A DNA stretch of 64,000 nucleotides, from contig CAWUHX010000172.1 in the NCBI GenBank assembly GCA_963922205.1, positions 711,539 to 775,538 on the forward strand, given 5' to 3'. The notes under the pieces were generated by a model. The model was not told the DNA's origin and searched no databases. It saw nothing but the letters and a program-made list of their open reading frames with translations. This DNA is from Romanomermis culicivorax (Eukaryota > Nematoda > Enoplea > Mermithida > Mermithidae). Below, piece after piece: positions 48,182 to 57,764 of this stretch; position 1 is the stretch's first letter, and the number at the start of each line of letters is the position of its first letter. A program made the position numbers and the translations under genes.

Positions 48182-49214
48182 AGTAGTAAGGCCGGCCCGT
48201 ATAGGTCGTACGCTTAAGGATACTCCTATCGTTTGTGTACGACGTATAATTTGTCACTTTTTTCCGATTTACAGGTCGTACAGTAAACATATACGGTTAA
48301 TTTCTTTGTCGATTTATAGGTCGTACAGTAAACATATAGGTCGATTTATAGGTCGCACGGTTAAAAATGTATGTTCTAGAGTTACCGTAATAGTAGAATT
48401 ACGGTAATTTTTCGATTATGGTAATAGTGGAATTGGGGTAATAGGTGTGTTACTGTAGATGAAAAAGGAAAATCGATGATGAACGGAAAATGGAAAATGA
48501 AAATATATGCGGAACAAAAATGGACATACAGTATACAAGTACGACACAAAAAGTAAGGCAAAAAATCGATCTGGAAAAAACTGGAAATACAGTGTCCGTG
48601 TAGTGCACAAAGGTGAGAAAGGTAAGGTAAACAAAACACCAAAATTGGATCTGGAAAAAGTGGACGTACGGTGCATATAGTGTACAAAGGAAAAAAGGTG
48701 AGGTAACAAAACCAAAATCGATTTAGAAAAAGTGAACAAGGGAAAAGAGCACACCTAGGGGGCATAGAGAAAGAACATGCAGAAAAGATTATACATAGAT
48801 CTGAAAGAGATGGTGTAGTGGACAAAGGAAAAAGAGCATGCCTAGTGGAAATAAAGAGAAGACCTACAGGAAAAATGTTATTGATCTAAGAAGAGAACAT
48901 TAGACAGCAGTGAAGAAAGCACCTGTGCTTGATAAAAGAAAAATGCTACTAAATGACTTTTCAAAAATCTAATGTGTTGTTTGCTTATATTACAAAATAA
49001 TCTTATCTAACCCATGACCCCTGACTACTGTAAGCTGTCTAGAAAAAAGAAAAAGGCCCAAGAAGGTAATGTATGAAAAACAAAAATCGATCTAAAGAGA
49101 ACATGTAGTGGACAAAAAAAGAGCATATGTAGTGGACAAAATGAAAAGACGCCCATAAATTATTGTCATTTCATGGAGAACATGTACTGGCCAGTATCAA
49201 AAATAACGAGTAAT
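48182..49214 (+). repeat. Polinton left TIR
   Basis: About 1,033 bp matching 57765-58840 in reverse complement with small differences. Near the tip are three subterminal units around 'ggtcgtacagtaaacatat'. Long open frames in the TIR mirror each other in both copies and look non-coding. Confidence 0.92.
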
Positions 49215-49308
49215 CTGAAAAAGGATAGTACCAGCAACAAATAAAGCTGTAAATGTTTTTTATTATAAAAAAATGAAAATGTACATGATATATAAATATA
49301 TAACGTAT

Positions 49309-50707
49309 TTAAATACTATAATCTGTAAAGGTTTCACGATTTTTATCAATCATTACGAGAGAGTCAAATTCTGCGTATATAAGTGCTTCAATACCCCCAT
49401 CTGGTATATCCTCTCCAAAATTCATCTGTAAACTGGTGGTTCCTTCACGTACGAGTTCCCAAAAATTACCATCCATACCCCAAGGAGTCAAATCAAAAAC
49501 AAAAACCGTGTTATGCGTTGTAAAAGAATTTCGAGTAATTTCATTACCCTTGTTATCTGTACCAATTCCTACACCCTCAAATAACTGTATAAAAGTGCGC
49601 AAATATTTGTTTTCTTTAAAATTTAACATATACGGCGTTGTAGGTAATGTTGTAGTACCACTTGTTATTTTAATTTCGTTTAATCCGAAATGCTTAAAAT
49701 TGAAGGGGCTTTGATTATAATCACCCCTAGCAGCCGAACCATCAACGAGCGCCACAACGAGATGACGAGGTAAAGGACCTGTGAACAATGAGTTCAGAGG
49801 GGCTGAGCGACGACTAGTTGTTATGTATAGACTTGTAACATGACATCGACGAATAGGGTATTTTGCAGCTGTATTTTGTAACATGGATTCAATAGCTAGA
49901 TTGATATTATCCGCAACTTCAACTTTTTTAATAAATAAAGACATGCTTTTAACCTCGATTTTATAAGCTTCGTTGTCAGTAGATATAAATTTTTGCAAGC
50001 AAAAATCATCTCTATGTCTGTATAAATCAATTTTCAAAGTACATTGATTCAATAGAAAACGTTCTTGCATAAATAGATCGGCATGTATAGGAGCCATTAA
50101 TTCAACAACTGCACTGTTTTTTAACATCTGAACTCTTTCCAAAGCACCCTTGTTTTTCTTTATATCAAGAACATCGCCATTTTCAAAAGCATAACCAGCA
50201 GCTGCAACATGTGTTGACTTAGCATCACGACCATAGTTCAATTCCGTTTCCAAATAAGATCTGTAAGCGTATCTATCCCCACTAAAATGTTAAAATGTTA
50301 AAATTAAAAAAACATGAACATACATTTAATTATAAAACTTACCTGTCAGATATTAATTTTCCATTTAAGTACATCTTGATCTGTTTAAAAAATGTTTTGC
50401 CGATCAAATTAATTGGTGCTACAACATTTCCAGTAGGGTTATTGTTGGCATCCGATGTTAAAACGCAAGCACCACCATTAGCTTTCGTAATTCGAATAGT
50501 AAAATATATAAAATTTTTTGATAAATCTAGCATATATGAATCTGGTGAAACAACAAACTCGTACGGTCCCTCATTAGTACAAGGATTCTGGAGTTGTATT
50601 TCAGACCAAAAACTTCTAGGAATAGCTACTTGAGTTGGAGGTACAGTAAATAAATCTAATTCCGTTTTACTACTAGGAGATGATGCAGCATCAATAAATT
50701 TACTCAT
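49309..50707 (-). CDS. Polinton major capsid protein (double jelly-roll type), two exons
   Basis: Exon 1 (50707-50343) begins MSKFIDAASS and exon 2 (50281-49309) continues after a 61-base intron (GTAAGT to TTTTAG). The join in phase 2 gives 445 residues. The sequence follows the Polinton/adintovirus capsid pattern: an N-terminal 'F.IP.....YvDL..t.iyf...I..' block (here ISK-less FVVSPDSYMLDLSKNFIYF), a jelly-roll core with RHLVVALVDGSAARGDYNQS, then PFNFKHFGLNEIKI, and a C-terminal DLTPWGMDGNFWELVREGTT. This protein should form the trimeric capsomers of icosahedral virions. The start overlaps the stop of the upstream gene by four bases (ATGA). It is the last gene of the array. Confidence 0.88.
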
Positions 50708-51225
50708 TTCGAATAGATATCCTTAAAACCGACTATTCTACGTGGAGTCTTTTTTAAGAATGAGGAATGTTGTTTTAGCTGCTTATGTTTATGTTGCTTT
50801 ATTTGACCATTATTCAACATTTTATTGCTCTTCAAATGTATCGTAGAAGTTACATGTTTGCGCTTTCCTAGACCTTTTCCTTTCTGAATCCGATCACCTG
50901 TCTCGTGTAATAAATTGCTTGCTGCATTTCGCCCATGATCTGTAACACTTTCTTTAAAAGAACGTCCTTCTACCATATCACCTGCAATTTTGGAACCTGC
51001 AGCAAGTGCGTGTTTTCCTGCAGACTTCAACAAGGGCATAGCTAGTCGCCATAAACTCTTGAAAAAATTACCCAATCCAGCTCCCTGGTGTCTATAATAA
51101 ATTGGGTATGCTGCTCTAAAACCTTCCAATGCACCACCACCTAATTGAAATTGACTATCTTGTATGCTCTGTTGATAAATTTTGATCCAGTAATCAACGG
51201 TTTCAGGGATAAATACGGTATGCAT
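50704..51225 (-). CDS. Polinton pVI-like capsid-associated protein
   Basis: 173 residues from an ATG. The N-terminal half has FQLGGGALEGFRAA, then GAGLGNFFKSLWRLAMPLLK, then GSKIAGDMVEGRSFKESV, an amphipathic Gly/Ala-rich region. This resembles the internal capsid protein found next to the major capsid gene in Polintons and compared with adenovirus pVI. The C-terminal half is Lys/His-rich (GKGLGKRKH, KQHKHKQLKQH) and could bind nucleic acid. The stop overlaps the major capsid ATG by four bases. Role inferred from position and composition. Confidence 0.75.
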   Translation of the reverse strand: MHTVFIPETVDYWIKIYQQSIQDSQFQLGGGALEGFRAAYPIYYRHQGAGLGNFFKSLWRLAMPLLKSAGKHALAAGSKIAGDMVEGRSFKESVTDHGRNAASNLLHETGDRIQKGKGLGKRKHVTSTIHLKSNKMLNNGQIKQHKHKQLKQHSSFLKKTPRRIVGFKDIYSK

Positions 51226-51381
51226 ATTTTGCTTTGAAAATCAAAAGGAACAACTAAATGAACTAATTAATTAATTAAGAGCGTTTGCGAAAATTCAACC
51301 TGACGACAACGTGTCCAAATGCAAATGAATGAATGAGTAAATAAAAATTTGATACTATGATTATAGGAATAAAGGAGTACG

Positions 51382-52278
51382 TCACTGAAAATGTAATTTA
51401 ACTATAACATTCCCAAACTGAAAGGGTATAAGCTCATTCATACTGTTTTTTATATTAATCTCGAGTACTGTAATTTCTTTCAATTGAATGGGTATATAGT
51501 GAGGTGTTTCATATAATCGACTCACATTATCTTTGTATTTTCCCTGAACATTTACTATACGTAAAAGCGGTGCTAAAGTATTTCCAACAATCTGATTTTC
51601 AATAATATTAGAGTAAACATAAAAATTCTGTAAATCATTCAAATTTGGTGGTTGAATGCCTAACATGTTTAAATGATTAGTTCCAGGCTCGGCAAGAAAA
51701 ACAGCTTTGGATGGTGGAATATGTGTGTTAGAATTTTTTGGAGGTTTCTCTCCAACAGTATATAAGTTAATATTCACAGCTCTGTTTAAAAAATCATCAG
51801 CAGTTGCATAGGCCTCAGTATTGGTAGAGCTAAATCCGAGAAGCTCCATTAACCGTTTGCTTATATCGATTTTACGTAAGATTGTACCACTTTTTATTTT
51901 CAAATTAACTAATCCTCGTCCATGTTCATCGTATGAAAACATGATTTCCATGTTAGTTCCGGCAATAGCTGCTCCAACTTTTGCATTCAACTCTTCAATT
52001 AATTCAGCTATGGTAAAGTAATGTTTTTCAAAAACTATTACTTTAATTTTTTTGACCTTATTTCCGACACCATCCGTAATTAACGTTATTACATTATCTC
52101 CACCATGATTGGTAAATGTAGCCCAACTATAGGGGTATATTATTTCACTTAGCCCTACCTCCCAGCTTCCATCTAGTTTTAAACGGTAAGGTAGATGGGC
52201 TGAAAAATCAGAGGGCTTGTTTCCATTTTTGCTATTACTAGGTAATGTGATATAAAATTGATCTTCAAAGGTTGTCAT
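51382..52278 (-). CDS. Polinton penton-like minor capsid protein
   Basis: 298 residues. The start FYITLPSNSKNG, then FSAHLPYRLKLDGSWEVGLS and EIIYPYSW, is the signature of the Polinton single-jelly-roll minor capsid protein that should occupy capsid vertices. The C-terminus closes with IPIQLKEITVLEINIKN, then FQFGNVIVKLHF, also family-like. It overlaps the end of the upstream two-TM gene by 14 bases, and the next gene begins 156 bases downstream. No frameshift is visible. Confidence 0.87.
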   Translation of the reverse strand: MTTFEDQFYITLPSNSKNGNKPSDFSAHLPYRLKLDGSWEVGLSEIIYPYSWATFTNHGGDNVITLITDGVGNKVKKIKVIVFEKHYFTIAELIEELNAKVGAAIAGTNMEIMFSYDEHGRGLVNLKIKSGTILRKIDISKRLMELLGFSSTNTEAYATADDFLNRAVNINLYTVGEKPPKNSNTHIPPSKAVFLAEPGTNHLNMLGIQPPNLNDLQNFYVYSNIIENQIVGNTLAPLLRIVNVQGKYKDNVSRLYETPHYIPIQLKEITVLEINIKNSMNELIPFQFGNVIVKLHFQ

Positions 52279-52573
52279 TATTTATAATGTTGTTTGCTGT
52301 TGCTATAGGTACGGTCTTCAATGAATTAGATGACTGTAATACTGTCGGTACAGGGCTAGGTAATAAATATCCTATACAAGCGCACAAAAGACCAACCCAC
52401 AATTGTGTATTATTATTGTAGAGAGATAAATTTATTATAGCTGTAATGACTACAATGTATATTAGTATGACCTGACTGAAGAAAACCACTTCGTTTCGAG
52501 GTAGACGTTTTCCAAAAAACTCCCAAAGACTGATGCGAGATGTTTCCGAATGCGTACTATTACTACTGTCCAT
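52265..52573 (-). CDS. Small two-TM Polinton protein
   Basis: 102 residues. After a polar Ser-rich N-terminus comes FGKRLPRNEVVFFSQVILIY followed by a hydrophobic run to ITAIINLSLY (about residues 29-52), and a second hydrophobic segment LWVGLLCACIGYLLPSP (about 58-75). A 'PR.E..FF.Q...IY..I..s..NLS' segment and the 'GYLLPSP' ending recur in small membrane proteins next to penton genes of Polintons. The function is unknown; a virion membrane or assembly role is possible. It overlaps the penton gene start. Confidence 0.72.
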   Translation of the reverse strand: MDSSNSTHSETSRISLWEFFGKRLPRNEVVFFSQVILIYIVVITAIINLSLYNNNTQLWVGLLCACIGYLLPSPVPTVLQSSNSLKTVPIATANNIINNDNL

Positions 52574-52885
52574 TTCAAAATAAAAAAATTTTTATTTAAC
52601 AATTAACTAGTCAATCATAAATTTATAAAAAGGCGGAGCTAGTAAAGTAACCAATAAAATTATACAAAAATATAAAGGAGGCGGAGCTATCAAAGTGAAG
52701 TAAAATTTATATATAAATACATATAGAAGGAGTTAACTTTTTACAAGCGTGTACATAATTTATTTCGCAAGTGACCTTTTACAGAAAATTTACAATGAAA
52801 AAACTTACAAATCAATTTATCATTATAAACTAAATTTGTGTTACTGAAACTTTTAAACATTTTATACATAGGAACATGTCGCACT

Positions 52886-53230
52886 TTATAATACAAAAAA
52901 TAAAGTATATATACCACAAACCCTACTATTAAAATTTTGTAAATGTTTCTTATTTGTATATATTATTAAAGTATTTTTGTTAATATAATTTATAAAAGCA
53001 GGAATAACTGGTGGTAAGCCATAAGAATCAAAATAATATACAGAGTTAGCATTATCAAAATACATAGCTATCCAATGACTTCCTTTTTGAAAAGATGTAT
53101 CGGTGTTTGCAATTAAAGCCGCGGGTCTTTTAACTATCTTCGGTAGAGTATCGCAAGCAAAAACTCCTAAAAAATTTTGTGATAATAGCTCATCTTGTTG
53201 AGCATAATATGTCAATACAAAGTTGTTCAT
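52886..53230 (-). CDS. Adenain-like (C5/Ulp1-type) cysteine protease, prematurely ended
   Basis: 114 residues. The catalytic layout of adenoviral-type maturation proteases is present: His52 in SHWIAMYF, Asp68 in YYFDSYG, a candidate oxyanion Gln99, and Cys105 in [11 protein letters not shown]. In virions such enzymes cleave capsid precursors. The frame stops nine residues after Cys105, whereas relatives usually continue for tens of residues. An open stretch of about 45 codons follows directly in another frame (about 52750-52885). This suggests a small deletion in a TA-rich tract, and the gene may be inactivated. Its first 41 bases overlap the integrase gene end. Confidence 0.85.
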   Translation of the reverse strand: MNNFVLTYYAQQDELLSQNFLGVFACDTLPKIVKRPAALIANTDTSFQKGSHWIAMYFDNANSVYYFDSYGLPPVIPAFINYINKNTLIIYTNKKHLQNFNSRVCGIYTLFFVL

Positions 53231-54329
53231 CGTAATCGTCGTCGTCGTCGTCGTTTTGTATATCCTTTTCTAAAATCCAACTGTTGAATTTTTCAGGATA
53301 ACCCCACCACTTCACAAGTACTCTATTCTGACCATCTGGTAATCGTTTAGTCTTCAAAACCTTTTCAATTTTGTATTCTTTGATATTAGGATTAAAATCG
53401 ATTTTCTGTAGTTCTTTTTCATAAAAACGTCCTTCTATATCTTCGCCTTCCAGATCTTGAATTGTATAAAGTATATGATTTCGGGTCTTCACAATATGTT
53501 TTACTTTGAAAACTTCTTCACTCCATTGAGGTAAATAACCTTTGTCAAATACACCTCTATGTTTACTAATTCGCACGTAATCTCCTATATCAATCTTAGA
53601 CTTTCTAGTGTATAATCTTTCAGGGTAGAGTCTTTGCCATATAATTTTTTCGTTAGAATAATCTACATTAATAGGTTTTTCCTTAATAGATCTATGAACA
53701 GAGTGATTGTAGTTGGAAACAACTGCGGGTAAAATATCAATCCATTTATAAGTGGTAAACTCTGTAAAATATTTAAATAATTTAGTTTTTAAAGTTCTAT
53801 TAAACCGTTCCACTATTGAACATTTAATGTCTTCGTTTTGAGAAGTAAAAAAATGTATATCGTTAGTTTTCAATAATTTTTGGAAATCTTTGTTGACAAA
53901 TTCTTTTCCTTTATCGCTGCGCACTCTCCAAGGGATTCGACCTCTTTTCAAAATATTTTGAAAAGCATCACATACATTCTTTGCATGTTTTGATTTCAAT
54001 GGTTCAACCCATGCGTATTTACTTAATACATCTATACATGTAAACATAAATTTATATCCATCGTTGAAATCTGCTAAAGAAGACATATCTGCCAAATCAA
54101 TTTCCCATTGTTGATCCATAGCTGTAACATAAATACGGTTACGTGAAAACTTTTTGTTGACTTGCTTATGTAATGTATAACTATCTTGTTTTGAGAGCCA
54201 ATCTTCAACATTTTTACGTGTAATTGTTTTATTGTGTTTTCTAGCTTCCACATATAATTTTTCAATGCTAGAAAAAGCTGTAGGGTTTCCGTGTAAATTT
54301 TTGTACAATTTTGAAAGTAGTCTATCCAT
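53190..54329 (-). CDS. Polinton retroviral-type integrase (DDE) with chromodomain
   Basis: 379 residues from an ATG. The core has Asp78 (QWEIDLADM), Asp139 (RSDKGKEF) and Glu174 (SIVERFNR), giving the D,D(35)E spacing. N-terminal helices (about 1-65) precede it, followed by an SH3-like part ([19 protein letters not shown]). A chromodomain ([20 protein letters not shown] then GYPEKFNSW, about 318-350) lies near the C-terminus, then a poly-Asp run. It should insert element DNA into chromatin with a 6-bp duplication, as seen at the ends. It appears intact. It begins 4 bases after the upstream gene stop and overlaps the protease start. Confidence 0.95.
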   Translation of the reverse strand: MDRLLSKLYKNLHGNPTAFSSIEKLYVEARKHNKTITRKNVEDWLSKQDSYTLHKQVNKKFSRNRIYVTAMDQQWEIDLADMSSLADFNDGYKFMFTCIDVLSKYAWVEPLKSKHAKNVCDAFQNILKRGRIPWRVRSDKGKEFVNKDFQKLLKTNDIHFFTSQNEDIKCSIVERFNRTLKTKLFKYFTEFTTYKWIDILPAVVSNYNHSVHRSIKEKPINVDYSNEKIIWQRLYPERLYTRKSKIDIGDYVRISKHRGVFDKGYLPQWSEEVFKVKHIVKTRNHILYTIQDLEGEDIEGRFYEKELQKIDFNPNIKEYKIEKVLKTKRLPDGQNRVLVKWWGYPEKFNSWILEKDIQNDDDDDDYDEQLCIDILCSTR

Positions 54330-54333
54330 TGTT

Positions 54334-55167
54334 CTAGTATAAAGGGGTATATCGTCTAAGTGTTCTAGCTTTTCTCCGTATCTTCTTTTCTGTCGAGTTT
54401 CCTTTACTCAAGATTGTATTGTCTTTGATATCTTCTTCGTCACTTGAAAATACACCAACACCTTTCACGAGGGATTTATTCAACTGTTTGAGACTACCGT
54501 TTGCCTGATTATCTGATTCTTCAGCAGCCGTTTGGTAGGAGAGTTTCCGAGGTAGAGTGAATAACATTCTGCGCAAAGGATTTCCTATAGCCTCTAAGGG
54601 TACATTATGTTTTCTCAAAGCATTAGCAAATTTGCCTACTCCAAGCGGTTGCGTAATTTTTGAACGTTTACATGACAAATCATGTAATAAATCAATAATA
54701 TGGGAGCCTTCAATTAATTTCCCATCAATTAATATTTCTCCTTGCTTATTAACATGTATACTAGGGTTACGTCTCACATGTTCCAATAATAATGATGCAG
54801 AACGTTTAAATTGTTTAGGGATTCCACTGAGTAATTTCTCATCATTCAACCAATCTTTTTCCTCAACCTTTAAATTAATGCTATCACTTTCATCATTAGT
54901 ATTTTCTTTTAAAATTATGGTAGCAGGTTGGGCGTTTTCGTGTTCAAAAGTTAAATATTGTGACAATAATTGAGAGTACATTTTGTATTGTTCTTCGGGT
55001 GTTAATGTATTATCCTTCATAATGCGCTCTAATTCGTTACGATACATATCAACTTGTCTAGCTATACCCGTCTTTTCATTTGCACTCGACGAAGAAGAAG
55101 CCTGAGAGTTATTCAACTTATTCAGAACCTCATGAGGGATAAGAGCAAATTTACTAGCAAATTTCAT
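54334..55167 (-). CDS. Conserved Polinton PX-like protein
   Basis: 277 residues starting MKFASKFALIPHEVL; a TTG-initiated frame extends upstream, but the ATG at 55167 is preferred. A coiled-coil-like Ser/Glu region is followed by a conserved block: KRSASLLLEHVRRNPSIHVN, then GEILIDGKLIEGSHIIDLLH and VGKFANALRKHNVPLEAIGNP. This block recurs in Polintons and adintoviruses next to the integrase, and its function is unknown. The tail is basic (KKIRRKARTLRRY), suggesting nucleic-acid binding. The gene starts one base after the upstream stop and ends four bases before the integrase. Confidence 0.72.
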   Translation of the reverse strand: MKFASKFALIPHEVLNKLNNSQASSSSSANEKTGIARQVDMYRNELERIMKDNTLTPEEQYKMYSQLLSQYLTFEHENAQPATIILKENTNDESDSINLKVEEKDWLNDEKLLSGIPKQFKRSASLLLEHVRRNPSIHVNKQGEILIDGKLIEGSHIIDLLHDLSCKRSKITQPLGVGKFANALRKHNVPLEAIGNPLRRMLFTLPRKLSYQTAAEESDNQANGSLKQLNKSLVKGVGVFSSDEEDIKDNTILSKGNSTEKKIRRKARTLRRYTPLY

Positions 55168-55168
55168 T

Positions 55169-55522
55169 CTATAATAATTTCTCTGTAACAAAAGCTGCTA
55201 GTGTAGATAATAGAGCCGGTAGTACTAGAGGTAAAAATGCTCCACCACTTTGAACTATTCTTGTACGTTTATTATGTAAGTCTTTTTTCTTGTTTTTTTC
55301 GTGTCTTGTAGCTAAAGCTCTAAGCAATAATTTATGCTTTGCCAATTTCTTTTTTAACTTTGAATTAATAGGGATATTACCATTCAATATGTTCAGACAA
55401 ATTTCGCATATACAACAGATCAAATCAGGGGAAGAATGTTGAAGAAAAACACGTCTTTGAACACAATTTGAATTTTTCAACACATTGAGCTCGTGAATAT
55501 ATTTCTTTAATCTAGAAGCCAT
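55169..55522 (-). CDS. Conserved small Polinton protein, basic with hydrophobic C-terminus
   Basis: 117 residues. A Lys-rich N-terminus leads into ICEICLNILNGNIPINSKLK, then a basic segment LLRALATRHEKNKKKDLHNK, then QSGGAFLPLVLPALLSTLAA. The NIL.GNIP...kkkL...k..LR.L pattern ending in a GG-hydrophobic tail is common in Polintons upstream of the PX gene. The function is unknown. The hydrophobic C-terminus might anchor in a membrane or resemble cleaved core peptides. Confidence 0.68.
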   Translation of the reverse strand: MASRLKKYIHELNVLKNSNCVQRRVFLQHSSPDLICCICEICLNILNGNIPINSKLKKKLAKHKLLLRALATRHEKNKKKDLHNKRTRIVQSGGAFLPLVLPALLSTLAAFVTEKLL

Positions 55523-55604
55523 ACAAAACAGACCGTACAGTACATAAAAATATTACAATAATGACCAAATGTTAAATGAACATTGAAACAGTTAATGTAT
55601 TACA

Positions 55605-56069
55605 TTAGGATAGTAATGAAGCTTCATTTTGTATAATAATATTCAACTCTTCCCGTCTAGAAAAAGCACACAATATATTCATATTCATAAAAAACAGTTT
55701 ATGTGTTGTATCTAGCTTTAAAAAAAGATCTTCTACAAAAATAGAGCGAGGTTCCATCATATCCAATTCTATTAGTAATAATTTGGCAAAACACCAAAAT
55801 TGTGTAACTTTTTTACGTCCCATAGGTAAACCAACTTCGCGACGTAAATGATTGCACGCCTTAGCTATGTCTTTGTAAAAAATCTTGGCTTCAGGTGAGA
55901 AACGAGTCCAAAACAAATCAGCCATCTCACGTTTCTGTTTGTTGGTTAGTATTTTACCTCAAATAAAAAATATTATAGATTAATAACTAGGTGAATAAAT
56001 AGATAAAAAATTTTTACCTTTTACTTTACTTTGCACCATTCTGACAAAAACTTCAAATGCGGCGGACAT
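55605..56069 (-). CDS. Unrecognised Polinton gene, two exons
   Basis: Exon 1 (56069-56018) encodes MSAAFEVFVRMVQSKVK, and exon 2 (55957-55605) continues after a 60-base intron (GTAAAA to TTTGAG, an atypical acceptor). The join gives 134 residues. It is mostly helical with aromatic residues (DLFWTRFSPEAKIFYKDIAK, VTQFWCFAKLLLIELDM) and has no recognisable domain. Position within the operon-like array supports a real element gene. If the intron is not used, the protein would start at the ATG at 55925. Confidence 0.55.
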
Positions 56070-56137
56070 TGTAATTGGCACAGAACAAACAAACAAACAA
56101 ATTATAGAAAAACGACCAACCTCTTCCAAAATTTCGA

Positions 56138-56494
56138 CTAAACTGATGTACTGTCAAATATTTTTTTCTGACTACGTAATAAAGCTATCGTATCAATATA
56201 TCCTAATCTAGTTCCCTTGATGTACAAGTTTTGAAATTTACTGGTACGGCTACAGCAAGAAAATACAGTAGGATTGAAAATATATATTTTGAAACACATT
56301 CGTAATTGCATAAATTGACCATCATTCTGAGGACATTGTAAAATTTTTTCTACAAAATGTAGTAAGGGTGTTATATGCAATTTATAATTTTCCCATAATA
56401 ATTCCCGATCTGTACCATTATCTGTATTTGGTATCGTAAAATCTGTAACATTTACAGGTTCTCCATTTTCATAAATTTGAAAAGGATATTGTAA
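56138..56494 (-). CDS. Unrecognised Polinton gene, 3' exon
   Basis: A 118-residue frame opens right after a TTTTATTGTATAG acceptor in phase 0 and stays open to the stop. It includes NGEPVNVTDFTIPNTDNGTD, LQCPQNDGQFMQLRMCFK and KNLYIKGTRLGYIDTIALLR-like sequence. No ATG lies near the 5' end, so a short first exon is expected between 56495 and 56690. A candidate ATG begins MIRHFYRKLFT, but its donor phase does not fit. Function unknown. Confidence 0.45.
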   Translation of the reverse strand, partial: LQYPFQIYENGEPVNVTDFTIPNTDNGTDRELLWENYKLHITPLLHFVEKILQCPQNDGQFMQLRMCFKIYIFNPTVFSCCSRTSKFQNLYIKGTRLGYIDTIALLRSQKKIFDSTSV

Positions 56495-56690
56495 CTATAC
56501 AATAAAAACAAATATAAAAAGAATTACGATAAGGCTATTAAGAAAAGTGTATTTACTGTATAACATATCAATAAATAATAAGATCCAACTAACTTGTAAA
56601 AAGTTTTCTGTAAAAATGACGAATCATTTAGGTGTATATAAAATCATATGATTATTGTTAGGAAATATATTAGATCTAAGTCAATATTTT

Positions 56691-57269
56691 TCAGGACATG
56701 TCTGTGTAAGATCTATTAATAAATAGCCATATGGTATACTCATCCTCATACGCTTCTATAAAATAATTTGAAGTAGTTGGGAAAATCTGTCGAGCCAGTG
56801 TGCGCACTTGTAATCTATCGCTAGGGTTTTTTAAAAGAACCAAATATTGAGCATTTATTCTACTTGTACGCATTCCATCAAAAAAGGCATTTTGAACTAT
56901 ATGTATAATTGATAGATTCCAGTGATGTGATCCTTTAGTAAAAAGTTGAGTTAAACGTTTATCATTCTTCATCTCTTGCATCATATCATCCATAATTAAT
57001 AGTTTAGGTGTATCTTTACTTTTTTGAAGTTCATCCAAGTCAGGTGAACCTTGAATGAATTCTACGTAAGAACATTTTTGAACTAATTCATCGTAAGCTT
57101 CTTGCCATTCGGAATAACACCAATAAATTTTCACAGGAGCAGGGTGAATCATTTCTTTAGCAAAAATTACAAGTTTTTTAACAAATTGTGTTTTTCCTGA
57201 TTTTGTTGGAGCAGAAACTATGCAGTTAAATGGATGTTTCCATATATAAAACTCATCAGGATCTGACAT
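56691..57269 (-). CDS. Polinton FtsK/HerA (A32-type) genome-packaging ATPase
   Basis: 192 residues from the ATG at 57269; the frame is open a further 15 codons upstream but without ATG. KHPFNCIVSAPTKSGKTQFV holds the Walker A site. The first Gly of GxxxxGKT is Ala here (A20...G25 K26 T27). Walker B is LLIMDDMMQE (Asp94, Asp95), followed by a sensor-like IIHIVQNAFFDGMRTSR. In relatives this motor packages DNA into capsids. The protein is slightly short for the family (usually 200-250), so a 5' exon may be missing. It is the first gene of the array, beginning about 0.5 kb from the end of the right TIR. Confidence 0.88.
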   Translation of the reverse strand: MSDPDEFYIWKHPFNCIVSAPTKSGKTQFVKKLVIFAKEMIHPAPVKIYWCYSEWQEAYDELVQKCSYVEFIQGSPDLDELQKSKDTPKLLIMDDMMQEMKNDKRLTQLFTKGSHHWNLSIIHIVQNAFFDGMRTSRINAQYLVLLKNPSDRLQVRTLARQIFPTTSNYFIEAYEDEYTIWLFINRSYTDMS

Positions 57270-57414
57270 CTTCCAAGAAAAACCAACCACTTTTTTACTT
57301 GGACACTTTTTCAAAATGATTTTATTTCATTGAGATGCTATTTATAATTACCCAAATTTTGATACAGTAAAACACGAATAGTTGGACAAAACAAAATACA
57401 GTGAAGCTAACTTC

Positions 57415-57764
57415 CATGAAACATTAAACATGCATCTTTTTCTTTTTCTACTACATATGCTCTTTTTTCTTTATCCACGACATGTTCTCTTTAGATCCAT
57501 TTTTGTTTTTCATACATTACCTTCTCAGGTCTTTTTTTTCTAGGCAGCTTACAGTAGTCCTGGCTCATGGGTTAAGTAAGATTATTTTGTAATATAAACA
57601 AACAACAGGTTAGATTTTTGAAAAGTCATTCAGTAGTGTTTTTCCTTTGTCAAGTACAGGTGCTTTTTTCACTGCTGGCAAAATGTTCTCTTTTTGGATC
57701 GATAACATTTTTCCTGTAGGTCTTCTCTTTATTTCCACTAGTCATACTCTTTTCCCTTTGGCCC
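57415..57764 (+). repeat. Diverged internal duplication of the right TIR
   Basis: This stretch repeats 57845-58160 in the same orientation: 'ctacatatgctctttttt', 'gttctctttagatc', 'tgtttttcatacattacctt', 'gattattttgtaatataa' and 'acatttttcctgtaggtctt'. It is more diverged than the TIRs are from each other, so it is an older tandem duplication inside the element. Confidence 0.8.

Noticed and set aside
48382..48825. 147- and 112-residue frames, identical in mirror position at 58224-58596
   Set aside because: They lie in both Polinton TIRs, are low-complexity Phe/Ser/Leu-rich, and have no gene-like context.
49436..55020. Plus-strand frames inside the Polinton (for example 49436-49714, 50295-50633, 54557-54973)
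   Set aside because: They are antisense shadows of conserved minus-strand genes.
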